Below the pieces are notes generated by a model. It searched no databases and was not told the DNA's origin. It saw nothing but the letters and a program-made list of their open reading frames with translations. 55,165 bases of DNA from Paenibacillus sabuli (lineage in GTDB: Bacteria; Bacillota; Bacilli; Paenibacillales; Paenibacillaceae). Both the position numbers and the translations under genes were made by a program. The DNA is taken from positions 1 to 55,165 of the forward strand of contig NZ_JACXIZ010000018.1 of NCBI RefSeq assembly GCF_014705605.1, read 5' to 3'. This document shows positions 16,254 through 24,596 of this stretch, piece after piece; within the stretch, counting starts at the first letter, position 1; every line of letters begins with the position of its first letter.

Positions 16254-17873
16254 CTAAGAATGAGTGTGGGTACAGCCGACATGGTGGCAGGCGGCGATGA
16301 AGCGGCCGGCCATCTGACCGGTCGGGCGGTCGCCTTCGAAGGTCGGGCGCCCGCCGACGATCGTGCCGCCGATGCCGTCGGGATAGCGGGCCGGGTCCTG
16401 GTAGTCGGCGCGGTCGCGGATCCCCTCCGCATCGAACAGGGTCAGGTCGGCCGCATAGCCCGGCAGCAGCAGCCCGCGCTTGCCGAGCTTGAAGCGCGCC
16501 GCCGGGAACGAGGTGACCTTGCGCACCGCCTGCTCCAGGGACAGCGCCTTGTCCTCGCGCACGTACTTCGCGAACAGCCGCGGGAAGGTGCCGTACGAGC
16601 GTGGATGCGGCTTGCCGGTGACGCAGCCGAGGCTGTCGGAGGCGATCAGCGCCTTGTCGTAGCGCACGACGCGCCCGACGTCCTGCTCGGCCATATGGAA
16701 GTAGACGATCGACAGCGCGCCCCGCTCCTGCACTAGCAGCTCCATCATCGCGTCCTCCGGCTCCAGGCCGAGCCGCGCGCTCACATCGAGCATGTGCATG
16801 CCCTCCAGCGCCCGTCCGGCCTCGGTCGAGGCCGAAGAAATATAGACGCTCTGCCAGCCGGTCGACGCGATCAGGTTGTCCCAATCCCGCTGCTCTTCGC
16901 GCAGCTCTTGCTTGATGCGCTGCCGCACGGCGCGATCCTGCAGCCGCAGCAGCGTCGCTTCGATGCCGCCCTCCAGCGTCCACGGCGGCAGGATCGTCGT
17001 CATCATCGTCGAGCCTGCATTGTACGGGTAGACGTCGCAGGTGACGTCCATGCCGCGGGCGCGCGCCGCCTCGATGCGGTCGATGGCGTGCTCGATCATG
17101 CCCCAGTTGGCCGCGCCTGCCGCCTTGAGATGGCTGATGTGAAGCGCGACGCCGCTCTGCTCGGCGATCCAGATGACCTCCTCGACCGAGGGCAGCAGGT
17201 TGTTGCCCTCGCCGCGAATATGGGTCGCCAGCAGGCCGTCATGCCGAGCCACGACCTGGCATAGCTCGGCCAGCTCCTCGCGGCCGGTGTAGCTGCCGGG
17301 CGCATACAGCAGGCCGATCGAGAGCCCGATCGCGCCGGCCCGCATCCCTTCCTCGAGCAGCTGCTTCATCTGCTCCAGCTCCGGCGCGGTCGCCGGGCGA
17401 TTGGCGAAGCCCATCACCGAGATGCGCAGCGCGCCGTGCGCGACATAGGTCGCGACATTCTCCGCCGCGCTGGCCCGGTCGAGCTCGGCGATGTACTCCC
17501 CGATTGTGGACCAGGGCCACTCCCAGTCGGTAGTGCCGATGACCGGACCGACATATTGCTTGAGCAGCTCGGCGGATTGCTTGAGATAGGGCGCCGGCGC
17601 GAGGCCGCAGTTGCCGACGACCTCGGTCGTCACGCCCTGACGCAGCTTGAATGCGCCGAGCGGCTGGTCGAGTACGAGCAGATCGGAGTGGCAGTGGCCG
17701 TCGATGAAGCCGGGCGAGACGATCTGTCCGCCTGCGTCGATGACCTGCGCCGCCTCCTGCTCGAAGCGGCCGACCTTGACAATCGTCCCGTCCTTGATGC
17801 CGACATTGCCGAGGAACCACGGGTTGCCCGTGCCGTCGACGACTTTCCCATTGGTAATGAGTAGATCCAGCAT
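16254..17873 (-). CDS. N-acyl-D-amino-acid deacylase (D-aminoacylase)
   Basis: A 539-residue amidohydrolase-superfamily enzyme that removes the acyl group from N-acyl-D-amino acids. The metal site motif GFIDGHCHSD (His60, His62) and the characteristic GNCG motif (Cys89) are present. Later blocks include ATHIRGEGNNLL and a HISHLK metal ligand region near 230. The C-terminal beta-sandwich includes LPGYAADLTLFD. Length and motifs fit D-aminoacylases rather than dihydroorotases. It lies between a D-amino-acid-type PLP enzyme (22 bp or more upstream) and the GH130 gene. It would release free D-amino acids for its upstream neighbour. A related D-glutamate or D-aspartate deacylase specificity is possible. 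Confidence 0.9.
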   Translation of the reverse strand: MLDLLITNGKVVDGTGNPWFLGNVGIKDGTIVKVGRFEQEAAQVIDAGGQIVSPGFIDGHCHSDLLVLDQPLGAFKLRQGVTTEVVGNCGLAPAPYLKQSAELLKQYVGPVIGTTDWEWPWSTIGEYIAELDRASAAENVATYVAHGALRISVMGFANRPATAPELEQMKQLLEEGMRAGAIGLSIGLLYAPGSYTGREELAELCQVVARHDGLLATHIRGEGNNLLPSVEEVIWIAEQSGVALHISHLKAAGAANWGMIEHAIDRIEAARARGMDVTCDVYPYNAGSTMMTTILPPWTLEGGIEATLLRLQDRAVRQRIKQELREEQRDWDNLIASTGWQSVYISSASTEAGRALEGMHMLDVSARLGLEPEDAMMELLVQERGALSIVYFHMAEQDVGRVVRYDKALIASDSLGCVTGKPHPRSYGTFPRLFAKYVREDKALSLEQAVRKVTSFPAARFKLGKRGLLLPGYAADLTLFDAEGIRDRADYQDPARYPDGIGGTIVGGRPTFEGDRPTGQMAGRFIAACHHVGCTHTHS

Positions 17874-17895
17874 AGTGGTCTTGTGCCTCCTTCGG

Positions 17896-19005
17896 TCAGC
17901 TCAGCATGCCGCGCGCGGCCACCGCGATCCGGCGGTCGCCGCCCGGCTCGCGCAGCCATACGGCATTGTGCAGATTCACTGTCGAACAGATATGATTCGG
18001 CACGATATCCAGCGTATCGCCGACGCTCCAGCCGTGCGGCGCGGCGCTGCGAATCATGCCGTGCTCTTCGTTCATCTTCTCCAGCACCGCATCCGGATGC
18101 CCGAGGATGGCCCCGAAGCCTTCCAGATTCAGCGGCGGATTACCGGGCTGTACATCGGTGGCGAACGTCTTGCTGCCGCCGTCGACGACCGCCCGATTCG
18201 GGGCCGGCACGCTGACGACGGTCACGCGCACCCGCGCCGCCCAGTCGTCCGCGCTGCATACGCCCATCCGCTCGAGCATGCGGTCGTTGAAAATATACGT
18301 GCCCGGACGGACCTCGGTCACGCCGGGCACCGCGGCGGCCGCAGCCGCCGTCGGCGTCGAACCGACGCTGACGTGCCGGATGCCGACGCCTGCGGCGCGC
18401 AGCCGCTCGGCGGCCTGCACCATCAACTCGCCTTCTTCCTTGCCGGCCGCGGCGACATCCAGCGTCGCCTGCTGGCGCAGCACCGCGCCCTTGAAGGTGA
18501 AGATGCCGCTGAGCTCCAGGCCCGGCATGAGCGCAATGGTGCGGCCCAGCTCGACGGCCTCGTGCAGTTGCGCGCCGGTGCGGCGCAGCCCGGTATCCAG
18601 CTCCAGCCGCACCTGCAGCGTCATGCCGGCCGCGGCAGCGCGCTTGGACAGCAGCGCCGCTCCGGCGGCGCTGTCGACGCCGACCGCGAGCTCGATGTTG
18701 CGCGCAAGCGCGAGCACCCGGTCGATCTTGGACGGCACGACGACGGGATAGGCGATGAAAATATCGCGAATGCCCGCCTCCGCCATCACCTCGGCCTCCG
18801 CCGGCTTGGCGACCGTGATGCCGACTGCGCCCGCCTGCAGCTGCTCCAGCGCAAAGGCCGGAATTTTATGCGTCTTGATGTGCGGCCGCAGCGTCACGCC
18901 GCGCGCGCGCGCGAGCTCGGCCATGCGGGCGATGTTGGCGCGCATGACCGTTGCATCTATGGAAATATAAGGCGTTTCATGCGTGATCTCCTGCGCTTCG
19001 TTCAT
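17896..19005 (-). CDS. D-threonine aldolase / D-serine dehydratase-like PLP enzyme
   Basis: A 369-residue fold-type III PLP enzyme. The alanine-racemase-like N-terminal barrel has the RPHIKTHK motif, whose lysine should hold PLP (about residue 44). The C-terminal domain has the HxC metal-binding motif (PNHICSTVNLH) of D-threonine aldolases and D-serine dehydratases. The start was set at ATG 19005, which has GAAGGG 9 bp upstream; an ATG 9 bp earlier abuts that site. It is first in the operon with D-aminoacylase and GH130. Aldolase cleavage of D-3-hydroxy amino acids or dehydration of D-serine are both possible; the exact reaction cannot be told. Confidence 0.88.
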   Translation of the reverse strand: MNEAQEITHETPYISIDATVMRANIARMAELARARGVTLRPHIKTHKIPAFALEQLQAGAVGITVAKPAEAEVMAEAGIRDIFIAYPVVVPSKIDRVLALARNIELAVGVDSAAGAALLSKRAAAAGMTLQVRLELDTGLRRTGAQLHEAVELGRTIALMPGLELSGIFTFKGAVLRQQATLDVAAAGKEEGELMVQAAERLRAAGVGIRHVSVGSTPTAAAAAAVPGVTEVRPGTYIFNDRMLERMGVCSADDWAARVRVTVVSVPAPNRAVVDGGSKTFATDVQPGNPPLNLEGFGAILGHPDAVLEKMNEEHGMIRSAAPHGWSVGDTLDIVPNHICSTVNLHNAVWLREPGGDRRIAVAARGMLS

Positions 19006-19050
19006 GACTATCATCCCTTCGTTTCACGCCGATAAAACCGATACACCGCC

Positions 19051-19056
19051 ATTATA
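19051..19056 (-). promoter_or_regulatory. Candidate -10 box of the D-amino-acid operon
   Basis: A perfect TATAAT on the minus strand lies 46 bp upstream of the start. The -35 is weak (TACAAC at 17-bp spacing). Confidence 0.4.
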
Positions 19057-19130
19057 GCGCTGCCCGCCCGGCGGTTGTATCCCACAAACTTTCGATATTA
19101 TCCGAAGAATGCCGACCAGTTGGCGATTGG

Positions 19131-19174
19131 TAGCCGGTCGGTGGCCAATCCGTAGCCAGTCGGTGGCAGGCCGG
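19131..19174. repeat. Two tandem 22-bp repeats in a divergent intergenic region
   Basis: TAGCCGGTCGGTGGC (19131) recurs as TAGCCAGTCGGTGGC (19153), a 22-bp period with one change in 15 bp. Apart from the promoters at 19051-19056 and 19294-19322, nothing else was seen in the 366-bp gap between the divergent genes. Confidence 0.7.
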
Positions 19175-19293
19175 CGTCCATTCAGCAGGCGACCGACGAG
19201 CGACAGTTGACCGCTTGAATGCTTAACGGCGCGAACCATTGGCAAGGTTAACCATTAACGCCGCTTGACTTGGCCGCACCCAGTTTGGCTTGC

Positions 19294-19322
19294 TTGCCTG
19301 CCTGCATGCTGTCGTGTACGAT
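19294..19322 (+). promoter_or_regulatory. Promoter of the metallophosphoesterase gene
   Basis: TTGCCT (19294-19299), a 17-bp spacer and TACGAT (19317-19322). The same two hexamers at the same spacing occur upstream of the MMPL gene (20733-20761), which supports both calls. Confidence 0.55.
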
Positions 19323-19371
19323 ACGATTAGCCGATGTCTCGTCATCTCGCCAAAGGAGCTGATCCTGCCAT

Positions 19372-20568
19372 ATGTCCCGTCGTGCTCTTATGCTTATTTT
19401 GCTGTTTACGCTAGTGTTTGCCGCGCTCCATTTTTATATCGGTCTGCACGGGTGGTGGTTCCTCGAAGCGCTGCAAGCGGGCCTGCCGCAGGGCGTCTAT
19501 TGGCCGCTGCTGGCACTCGTGGCGCTGGCGTACGTGCTGGCCAGGGTACTCGAGCGGTACCTCCCTTATCCGGTATTCTATATGCTCAAGGTCGTCGGCT
19601 CGTATTGGCTCGGTCTGCTGATGTACGCCGTCTTGCTGCTGCCGCTCGCCGATCTGGCTGCGCTCGCGCTCAGGCTGGCCGGAGTGCCCGCATCGACGTC
19701 TGTGCCGCTGCTCGGCTGGATTGTGGTCGGCGCGCTGCTCGCCGTTCTGATCCTGGGCTCGCTCGCGGCGTGGCGCCCGGTCGTGCGCCGCTACGAAGCA
19801 TCGATTGCCAAGCCTGCGGGGAAATTGCGCTCGCTCCGCGTCGTCGTCGCTTCGGACCTGCATCTGGGGACGATCATGCGCAATCGGCAGCTGCGCCGCT
19901 TCGTCGAGCGGGTCAATGCGCTGCAGCCGGAGCTGATCCTGCTGCCCGGGGACATCCTCGACGACGATCTGCGCCCATTCGTGGAACAACAAATGGCCGC
20001 GACGATGCGCGGCCTGAAGGCGAAGTACGGGGTGTACGCGGTTCTCGGCAATCATGAATATATCGGCGGCCAGCCGGACGAATTTGCCCGGCTCATGCAG
20101 GAAGAAGCCGGCGTGGAGATGCTGCTCGATCGCACCGTGCGCGTCGCAGAAGGCGTCTACATCTCCGGGCGCAAGGATCGCAGCGCCGACGCGCCGCGCT
20201 TCGGCGGCGGCCGTCTGCCGCTCGAGCGCCTGCTAGCCGACGTCGATCCCCGCGCGCCGATCATCTTGCTCGACCACCAGCCGTACCACCTGGATCAAGC
20301 GGCGGCGGCCGGCGTCGATGTGATGCTGTCCGGGCACACGCACCGCGGCCAGCTCGCGCCCAATCATCTCATCACGCGGCGGCTGTTCGAGCTCGACTGG
20401 GGTTATCTGCGCAAAGGCTCGCTCCATGCCATCGTCTCCTCCGGCTACGGATTCTGGGGCCCGCCGCTGCGAATCGGCAGCCGTGCCGAGCTAATCGAGC
20501 TGACGCTGCGCTTTGCCCATGAGGAGCAGGCGGACGAGGATGCGGACGTGCGCGGTGTTACGGAGTGA
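19372..20568 (+). CDS. Membrane-anchored metallophosphoesterase (YkuE/YaeI-like)
   Basis: A 398-residue protein with four predicted membrane helices (about 5-25, 43-60, 68-92 and 112-134) and a calcineurin-type phosphoesterase domain. All metal-site motifs are present: DLHLG (D162, H164), GDILDD (194), GNHE (226-229) and GHTHRGQ (321-327). Members of this family include lipid or nucleotide phosphoesterases; the substrate here is unknown. The ATG at 19372 has an AAAGGAG about 13 bp upstream, a rather long spacing. It is a single-gene unit on the plus strand followed by the MMPL gene. Confidence 0.92.
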   Translation: MSRRALMLILLFTLVFAALHFYIGLHGWWFLEALQAGLPQGVYWPLLALVALAYVLARVLERYLPYPVFYMLKVVGSYWLGLLMYAVLLLPLADLAALALRLAGVPASTSVPLLGWIVVGALLAVLILGSLAAWRPVVRRYEASIAKPAGKLRSLRVVVASDLHLGTIMRNRQLRRFVERVNALQPELILLPGDILDDDLRPFVEQQMAATMRGLKAKYGVYAVLGNHEYIGGQPDEFARLMQEEAGVEMLLDRTVRVAEGVYISGRKDRSADAPRFGGGRLPLERLLADVDPRAPIILLDHQPYHLDQAAAAGVDVMLSGHTHRGQLAPNHLITRRLFELDWGYLRKGSLHAIVSSGYGFWGPPLRIGSRAELIELTLRFAHEEQADEDADVRGVTE

Positions 20569-20715
20569 GCGAGGCGGTCGCGGCCTAGCACGGATATGGG
20601 CCAGCGCTGCCTGGGCGCGGATTTAGACGTGTGCGGGCTGGGCGCACGGTCTAGCACGGACTCCCCAAGCAGACGTTTAAGTCGGTTAAAGGTTCCCTGG
20701 ATTAACGATTAACAA

Positions 20716-20734
20716 AACGAACAGTACGTTCATT
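20716..20734. promoter_or_regulatory. Possible operator over the MMPL promoter
   Basis: An imperfect palindrome, AACGAACAGTACGTTCATT, abuts and overlaps the -35 at 20733. Six of nine arm positions match. The placement fits a repressor such as the TetR-family proteins that often control such pumps, but no regulator gene is nearby. Confidence 0.3.
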
Positions 20735-20761
20735 GCCTGACGCTGCACTTTCGTATACGAT
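20733..20761 (+). promoter_or_regulatory. Promoter of the MMPL transporter gene
   Basis: TTGCCT (20733-20738), 17 bp and TACGAT (20756-20761). The -10 overlaps the palindrome TCGTATACGA (20751-20760). Confidence 0.55.
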
Positions 20762-20836
20762 AACAGATAAGACCCATCACATGACAGCGCGGCTGCAACT
20801 GCACGCTGACATGCGAATTATTGGAGCGTGCTCGTA

Positions 20837-23137
20837 TTGAAAAGCTGGCTGGATGCATTGGGAAAAGGCTGCACTCGCTATTGTAAAACGGTCATCGCCC
20901 TCTGGCTGATCCTCGTGCTGGCACTGGCCTACTACGCCGTACAGCTGCCGTCCGTCTTGAAGGGCAACGGCTTCGTCATGGACGGCTCTTATGCGCAGGT
21001 CAATGAAATTCTGGAAGCGAAATTCGGCGTATACGCCTCCACGCTGCTGCTCGTCCTGGACGGCGCGCCGCACGGCGACGAAGCGCAGCTGCGCGAGGAC
21101 GTGGCGAAGACCGCGCAGCGCGTCATGGCGCTCGAACTCGAAGGGCTGCGCGACGCCGCCGGGCCTTATCCCGCGGGAGGGCTGCGCCTCGATCCAACGA
21201 TGGCCAAAAACGGCGTCGCGTATTTGGCGCTTGGCTTTGCGGTGCCTTCCCGCGATATGGGGCCCGCGATCAGCGCGGTGCGCGGCGCGGTAACCGGGCT
21301 GGCGGCAGAAGGCGTGCCGGTGGCGCTGACGGGCGCCCCGGTCATCGAGCAAGATCTCAACACCGCTTCGCAGGAGGATCTGGCGCGAGCGGAAATGATC
21401 GGCCTGCCGGTCGCGATGCTCGTCCTGCTGCTGGCCTTCGGCGGACTGGTCGCCGCCGCGCTGCCGCTCTTCGTAGGCGTCGTCAGCGTGGCGGTCACGA
21501 TGGGGCTGCTGTATTTTCTCGGTATGCAGATCCAATTATCGATCTTTTTGCTCAATGTCGTCGTCATGCTCGGACTGGCGCTGGGAATCGATTTTGCGCT
21601 GCTCTTCGTCAATCGCTTTCGCCAGGAATTGGCGCGCGGCAGCACGGAAGCCGCCGTGCGCAAGACCGTTCGGACCGCAGGCGAATCGATTCTGTTCTCG
21701 GGACTGTGCGTGTTTGTCGGCCTTGCCGCAATGGCCGTAATTCGAGTGGACATCTTCCAGGTCATCGCCATCGGCGGCATGACGGTCGTATTCCTCTCGA
21801 TGCTTGCGGCGCTCACGCTGCTGCCGGCCCTGCTTGCCCTCCTCGGCGATCGCGTCAACCGGCTAATGGTGCGTCGGGCGAGACGGCCACAGCGGCTTGA
21901 CATTGGCTCCGACGACCCGGCAGCTACGATTCACCATGCGTCCGCCGGGCGCGAGAGCGGCTGGATTCGCTTCTCCCGGATGGTCATGCGCCGGCCGCTG
22001 CTGATGGCGATCTGCGCCTTCGCTCTGCTGCTCATCTGTCTCGTCCCTGTCCGCAATATGGTCCTGTCGGTGCCGGATACGGACGCCCTGCCGCCGCACT
22101 ATGACTCCCGCACCGCGTACGAGCGCTACGAGCAGATTTTCTTGGAGCCGGACGCGGCGCATGTGTTGATGCTTGCTCGCTTGGACGGGCAGGGTGGCGC
22201 GGACATGCGCCAGAGTAAGCAGTCGCTTACGACGCTGCCGGATCAGGGAGCGTTGTCGCGTCTCTACCGCCTTCACACGCAGCTGACAGAGGACAACCAG
22301 GTGGCCAAGGTGCAATCGGTGCTCACCTCGCCCTCCGGCACGCCCTTCACTCCCGAGCAGTGGCTGGCGCTTGCCGGCAGCCCGGAGTCCGCCCATCAGC
22401 TCGCGCCTGCGCTCGAGAGACTGATGCGCGACAATCTGGCGCTGCTGCGCATCGAGCTGACGAGCGGGCCTAACGATGCGGAGACGAAGGCGTGGGTGCG
22501 CACGCATGACGACAGGATGGCGGACATCCCGGTTCAGATCGGCGGATATCCAAAGTTTAATCAGGAGATTTTCGACGAAATTGCAGCCAAGGTCGGGTAC
22601 AGCCTGGCGCTCATTTTGGGGGCAACCTATATCATTTTGTTCCTTGCTTTTCGCTCGGTGCTCATTCCGCTCAAGGCGATTTTGATGAACGCGCTTAGTT
22701 TGTGCGCTACATTCGGCATACTCGTTTGGCTGTTTCAGGAGGGGCACTTCGGGATGGAGCCCAGCGCAATCGCATTGTTTATTCCGATTTTCATTTTTAG
22801 CATCGTCTTCGGACTGAGTACGGACTACGAGGTGTTCCTCATCTCACGCATGCAGGAAATCTATGAGGAGAGCGGCGACAACGACCGGGCAACGTTGGAA
22901 GGACTGACGCATACAAGCAAAATCATCACCTCCGCTGCCGCAATTATGATCGTCATTACCGGCGCCTTCGCCTTCACCGGCGTCATGCCGGTCAAGCAAC
23001 TCGGCGTCGGCATCGCCCTGGCCATCCTGATCGACGCCACGATCGTCCGGATGGTGCTCGTCCCCTCGATGATGCGGCTGCTCGGCAAATGGAATTGGTG
23101 GGCGCCGCGCATGCTGCGGCGGCGAAAACGCGGTTGA
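20837..23137 (+). CDS. MMPL/RND-superfamily transporter (YdfJ-like)
   Basis: A 766-residue polytopic membrane protein with two MMPL halves. Each half has one helix, a large extracytoplasmic loop and about five helices (about 15-350 and 380-760). The intramembrane acidic motifs GIDFALLFVNRF (first half) and GLSTDYEVFLISRM (second half) carry the Asp expected for proton coupling. Starts are ambiguous: TTG 20837 lies 10 bp after GGAG and was preferred, while GTG 20828 is only 1 bp from it. It would export a lipid-like or toxic compound; the substrate is unknown. A terminator-like stem lies at 23327-23381. Confidence 0.92.
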   Translation: MKSWLDALGKGCTRYCKTVIALWLILVLALAYYAVQLPSVLKGNGFVMDGSYAQVNEILEAKFGVYASTLLLVLDGAPHGDEAQLREDVAKTAQRVMALELEGLRDAAGPYPAGGLRLDPTMAKNGVAYLALGFAVPSRDMGPAISAVRGAVTGLAAEGVPVALTGAPVIEQDLNTASQEDLARAEMIGLPVAMLVLLLAFGGLVAAALPLFVGVVSVAVTMGLLYFLGMQIQLSIFLLNVVVMLGLALGIDFALLFVNRFRQELARGSTEAAVRKTVRTAGESILFSGLCVFVGLAAMAVIRVDIFQVIAIGGMTVVFLSMLAALTLLPALLALLGDRVNRLMVRRARRPQRLDIGSDDPAATIHHASAGRESGWIRFSRMVMRRPLLMAICAFALLLICLVPVRNMVLSVPDTDALPPHYDSRTAYERYEQIFLEPDAAHVLMLARLDGQGGADMRQSKQSLTTLPDQGALSRLYRLHTQLTEDNQVAKVQSVLTSPSGTPFTPEQWLALAGSPESAHQLAPALERLMRDNLALLRIELTSGPNDAETKAWVRTHDDRMADIPVQIGGYPKFNQEIFDEIAAKVGYSLALILGATYIILFLAFRSVLIPLKAILMNALSLCATFGILVWLFQEGHFGMEPSAIALFIPIFIFSIVFGLSTDYEVFLISRMQEIYEESGDNDRATLEGLTHTSKIITSAAAIMIVITGAFAFTGVMPVKQLGVGIALAILIDATIVRMVLVPSMMRLLGKWNWWAPRMLRRRKRG

Positions 23138-23166
23138 GTGTGGCAACCCCTTTGCCAAACTGCGGT

Positions 23167-23291
23167 AAATCCCATACTAAAGTGCCGGTTGAATCCGATA
23201 CTAAAGTGCAAATGAATCCTGTGCCAGAGTACCCCTGTAGTAGCTCGGTTGAATCCCATAATAGTGCGGTTGAATCCGATGCCAAAGTATG
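23167..23291. repeat. Degenerate tandem repeat of about 23 bp
   Basis: Five copies of a unit of the type GGTTGAATCCGATACTAAAG, with variants at 23167, 23190, 23214, 23250 and 23271. Units vary in length and one is expanded. They sit just after the MMPL stop and before the terminator. No ORF is supported in the 274-bp gap. Confidence 0.75.
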
Positions 23292-23326
23292 GTACTTTTA
23301 AATCAAAATATCGGCGTGAAGCACAT

Positions 23327-23381
23327 GCCGCTTTAACATGAGGCCGCTCCTTGCGAGCTGCTTGTGTTGAAGCGGCTTTTT
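23327..23381 (+). terminator. Rho-independent terminator after the MMPL gene
   Basis: GCCGCTTTAACA (23327-23338) pairs with TGTTGAAGCGGC (23365-23376), 11 of 12 Watson-Crick plus one wobble, followed by TTTTT. It ends the MMPL transcript, or could attenuate entry into the gene at 23412. Confidence 0.7.
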
Positions 23382-23411
23382 GTTTGCTAGGCCGCCTGGG
23401 AGGTCAACACG

Positions 23412-24083
23412 ATGCGTTCATTTGAAGAGGTTTATGAAGAATGGTTGCGGCGTCAAATTGCTGCTGAAGACGGAGGAAGACGCAGGGAAATGCTTCGCAG
23501 CGGACTGGGTCATGGCACGGTCGAGTTTTTGCGTACCATCTGGTTCCCAGCCATAGGGAGCCTCGACCATCTCTATCCGGAATATGAATGTCGCGATTAT
23601 AATAACGGCTACCGCTATCTCGATCTGGCTTACCTGCCGGGCGACGTCAAAGCGTGCATCGAAATTCACGGGTACCGCTCCCATGCGCGAGATGTCGAAG
23701 CAGGCCGCTTCAAGGATCTATGTATGAAACAAGCGCTACTTGTACTGGATAATTGGTACTTCCTTCCGATCGCCTATCTGTCGATTCGAGAAGATCCCGA
23801 GTTGTGTAAACAACTGGCGCTCTCCCTCGTCGGGAAATTTTTATCGCTGCAAGCGCCTGAGGGGCTGAGTTGGGCCGAGGCGGAGACACTTCGGTATGCG
23901 CGACGAAAAATGATGGCGTTCGAGCCTGGCGAGCTCGCCGCGCATTTGCAACTTTCCGAAAATCGGACTAGGATCGTGTTGCGAGGCTTGGTCGCCAACA
24001 ACTTGCTCGTCGTGGCCAGCGGCAACCAGCGCTACCGCACCTATCGGCTAGCCCAATCCCCTCGCAGCATGACAATACGATAG
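23412..24083 (+). CDS. Unknown protein: PD-(D/E)XK-like core with C-terminal winged helix
   Basis: A 223-residue soluble protein I cannot name. Residues 60-125 read like the Vsr/DUF559 type of nuclease fold: a DLAY strand (D71), then CIEIHGYRSHARD (E84, H86, D94) and R99, followed by a strand and helices. Residues about 168-215 look like a winged helix (LAAHLQLSENRTRIVLRGLVANNLLV, then a YRTYRL wing). There is no signal peptide or membrane helix. The ATG has GGAGG 8 bp upstream. It lies alone between a terminator and a repeat region. The pattern suggests a DNA-binding protein, either a regulator built on a dead nuclease fold or an active endonuclease. The nuclease assignment is by pattern only. 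Confidence 0.75.
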   Translation: MRSFEEVYEEWLRRQIAAEDGGRRREMLRSGLGHGTVEFLRTIWFPAIGSLDHLYPEYECRDYNNGYRYLDLAYLPGDVKACIEIHGYRSHARDVEAGRFKDLCMKQALLVLDNWYFLPIAYLSIREDPELCKQLALSLVGKFLSLQAPEGLSWAEAETLRYARRKMMAFEPGELAAHLQLSENRTRIVLRGLVANNLLVVASGNQRYRTYRLAQSPRSMTIR

Positions 24084-24184
24084 CGATATCACATGCAGGA
24101 TTCCGGCACGCCATGCACGTGTGCAAATTCGTACGAGACCCTCGTCGTAATGGTAAAAGGCCTCGTATCCGCTCGATAAAATTG

Positions 24185-24367
24185 TAACGGTTGCCACAGT
24201 CGCTAAAGGGGCACAAATTGCCTCTTTTAAATCCTAACGGTTGTGACAGCCCCTATTTGCTCAAAAATGCCTAAAAACAAGCGAATTCAGCAAATTAAGC
24301 ACGATTGCAACCGTTAGAATGATATTCCACCAAATATCAGCTTAATAAGCGCTGTGGCAACCGCTAG
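24185..24367. repeat. Phased intergenic repeat element, copy A
   Basis: Two direct boxes, TAACGGTTGCCACAGTCGCT (24185) and TAACGGTTGTGACAG (24235), are exactly 50 bp apart. They are followed by two inverted boxes with CCGTTA (24311) and CCGCTA (24361), again 50 bp apart. The inner gap from box 2 to box 3 is 76 bp. This geometry is repeated exactly at 26101-26283 on the other side of argH. It fills much of the 513-bp gap 24084-24596, where no gene is seen. Confidence 0.9.
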
Positions 24368-24411
24368 CCTGACTTGCACAGACATCCGCAGGAGCCCCGC
24401 CAGACCAAATA

Positions 24412-24448
24412 ACCCGGTAGCCAGATGCATTGCATTTGGCTTCCGGGT
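24412..24448. terminator. Long near-perfect hairpin downstream of argH
   Basis: ACCCGGTAGCCAGATGCA pairs with the 18 bp ending at 24448 with two mismatches. On the minus strand it is followed by TTATTT, so it may end the arg operon transcript about 150 bp past the argH stop. The T run is short. Confidence 0.5.
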
Positions 24449-24525
24449 CATGTTGTGCGGATACACGGCCCGCATCGGACATTGATTTCGCAAATTGCCC
24501 AAGAGGCACTCGCTATAGCTGTAGC

Positions 24526-24562
24526 CTTGTACAACTGGCCTTATGCAGTGGCCCTGTACAAG
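24526..24562. repeat. Inverted repeat next to the argH stop
   Basis: CTTGTACA (24526-24533) and TGTACAAG (24555-24562), extended by GGCC on both inner sides. There is no T run. It lies 35 bp past the argH stop. Confidence 0.55.
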
Positions 24563-24596
24563 CGGCCAAGTGCCCGCAGCTCGCCGCGAAAAAAAG

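Noticed and set aside
24084-24596. Insertion sequence or MITE with target duplication
   Set aside because: The TAACGG boxes are internal and phased; no transposase or flanking duplication was seen, so I call it only a repeat element.
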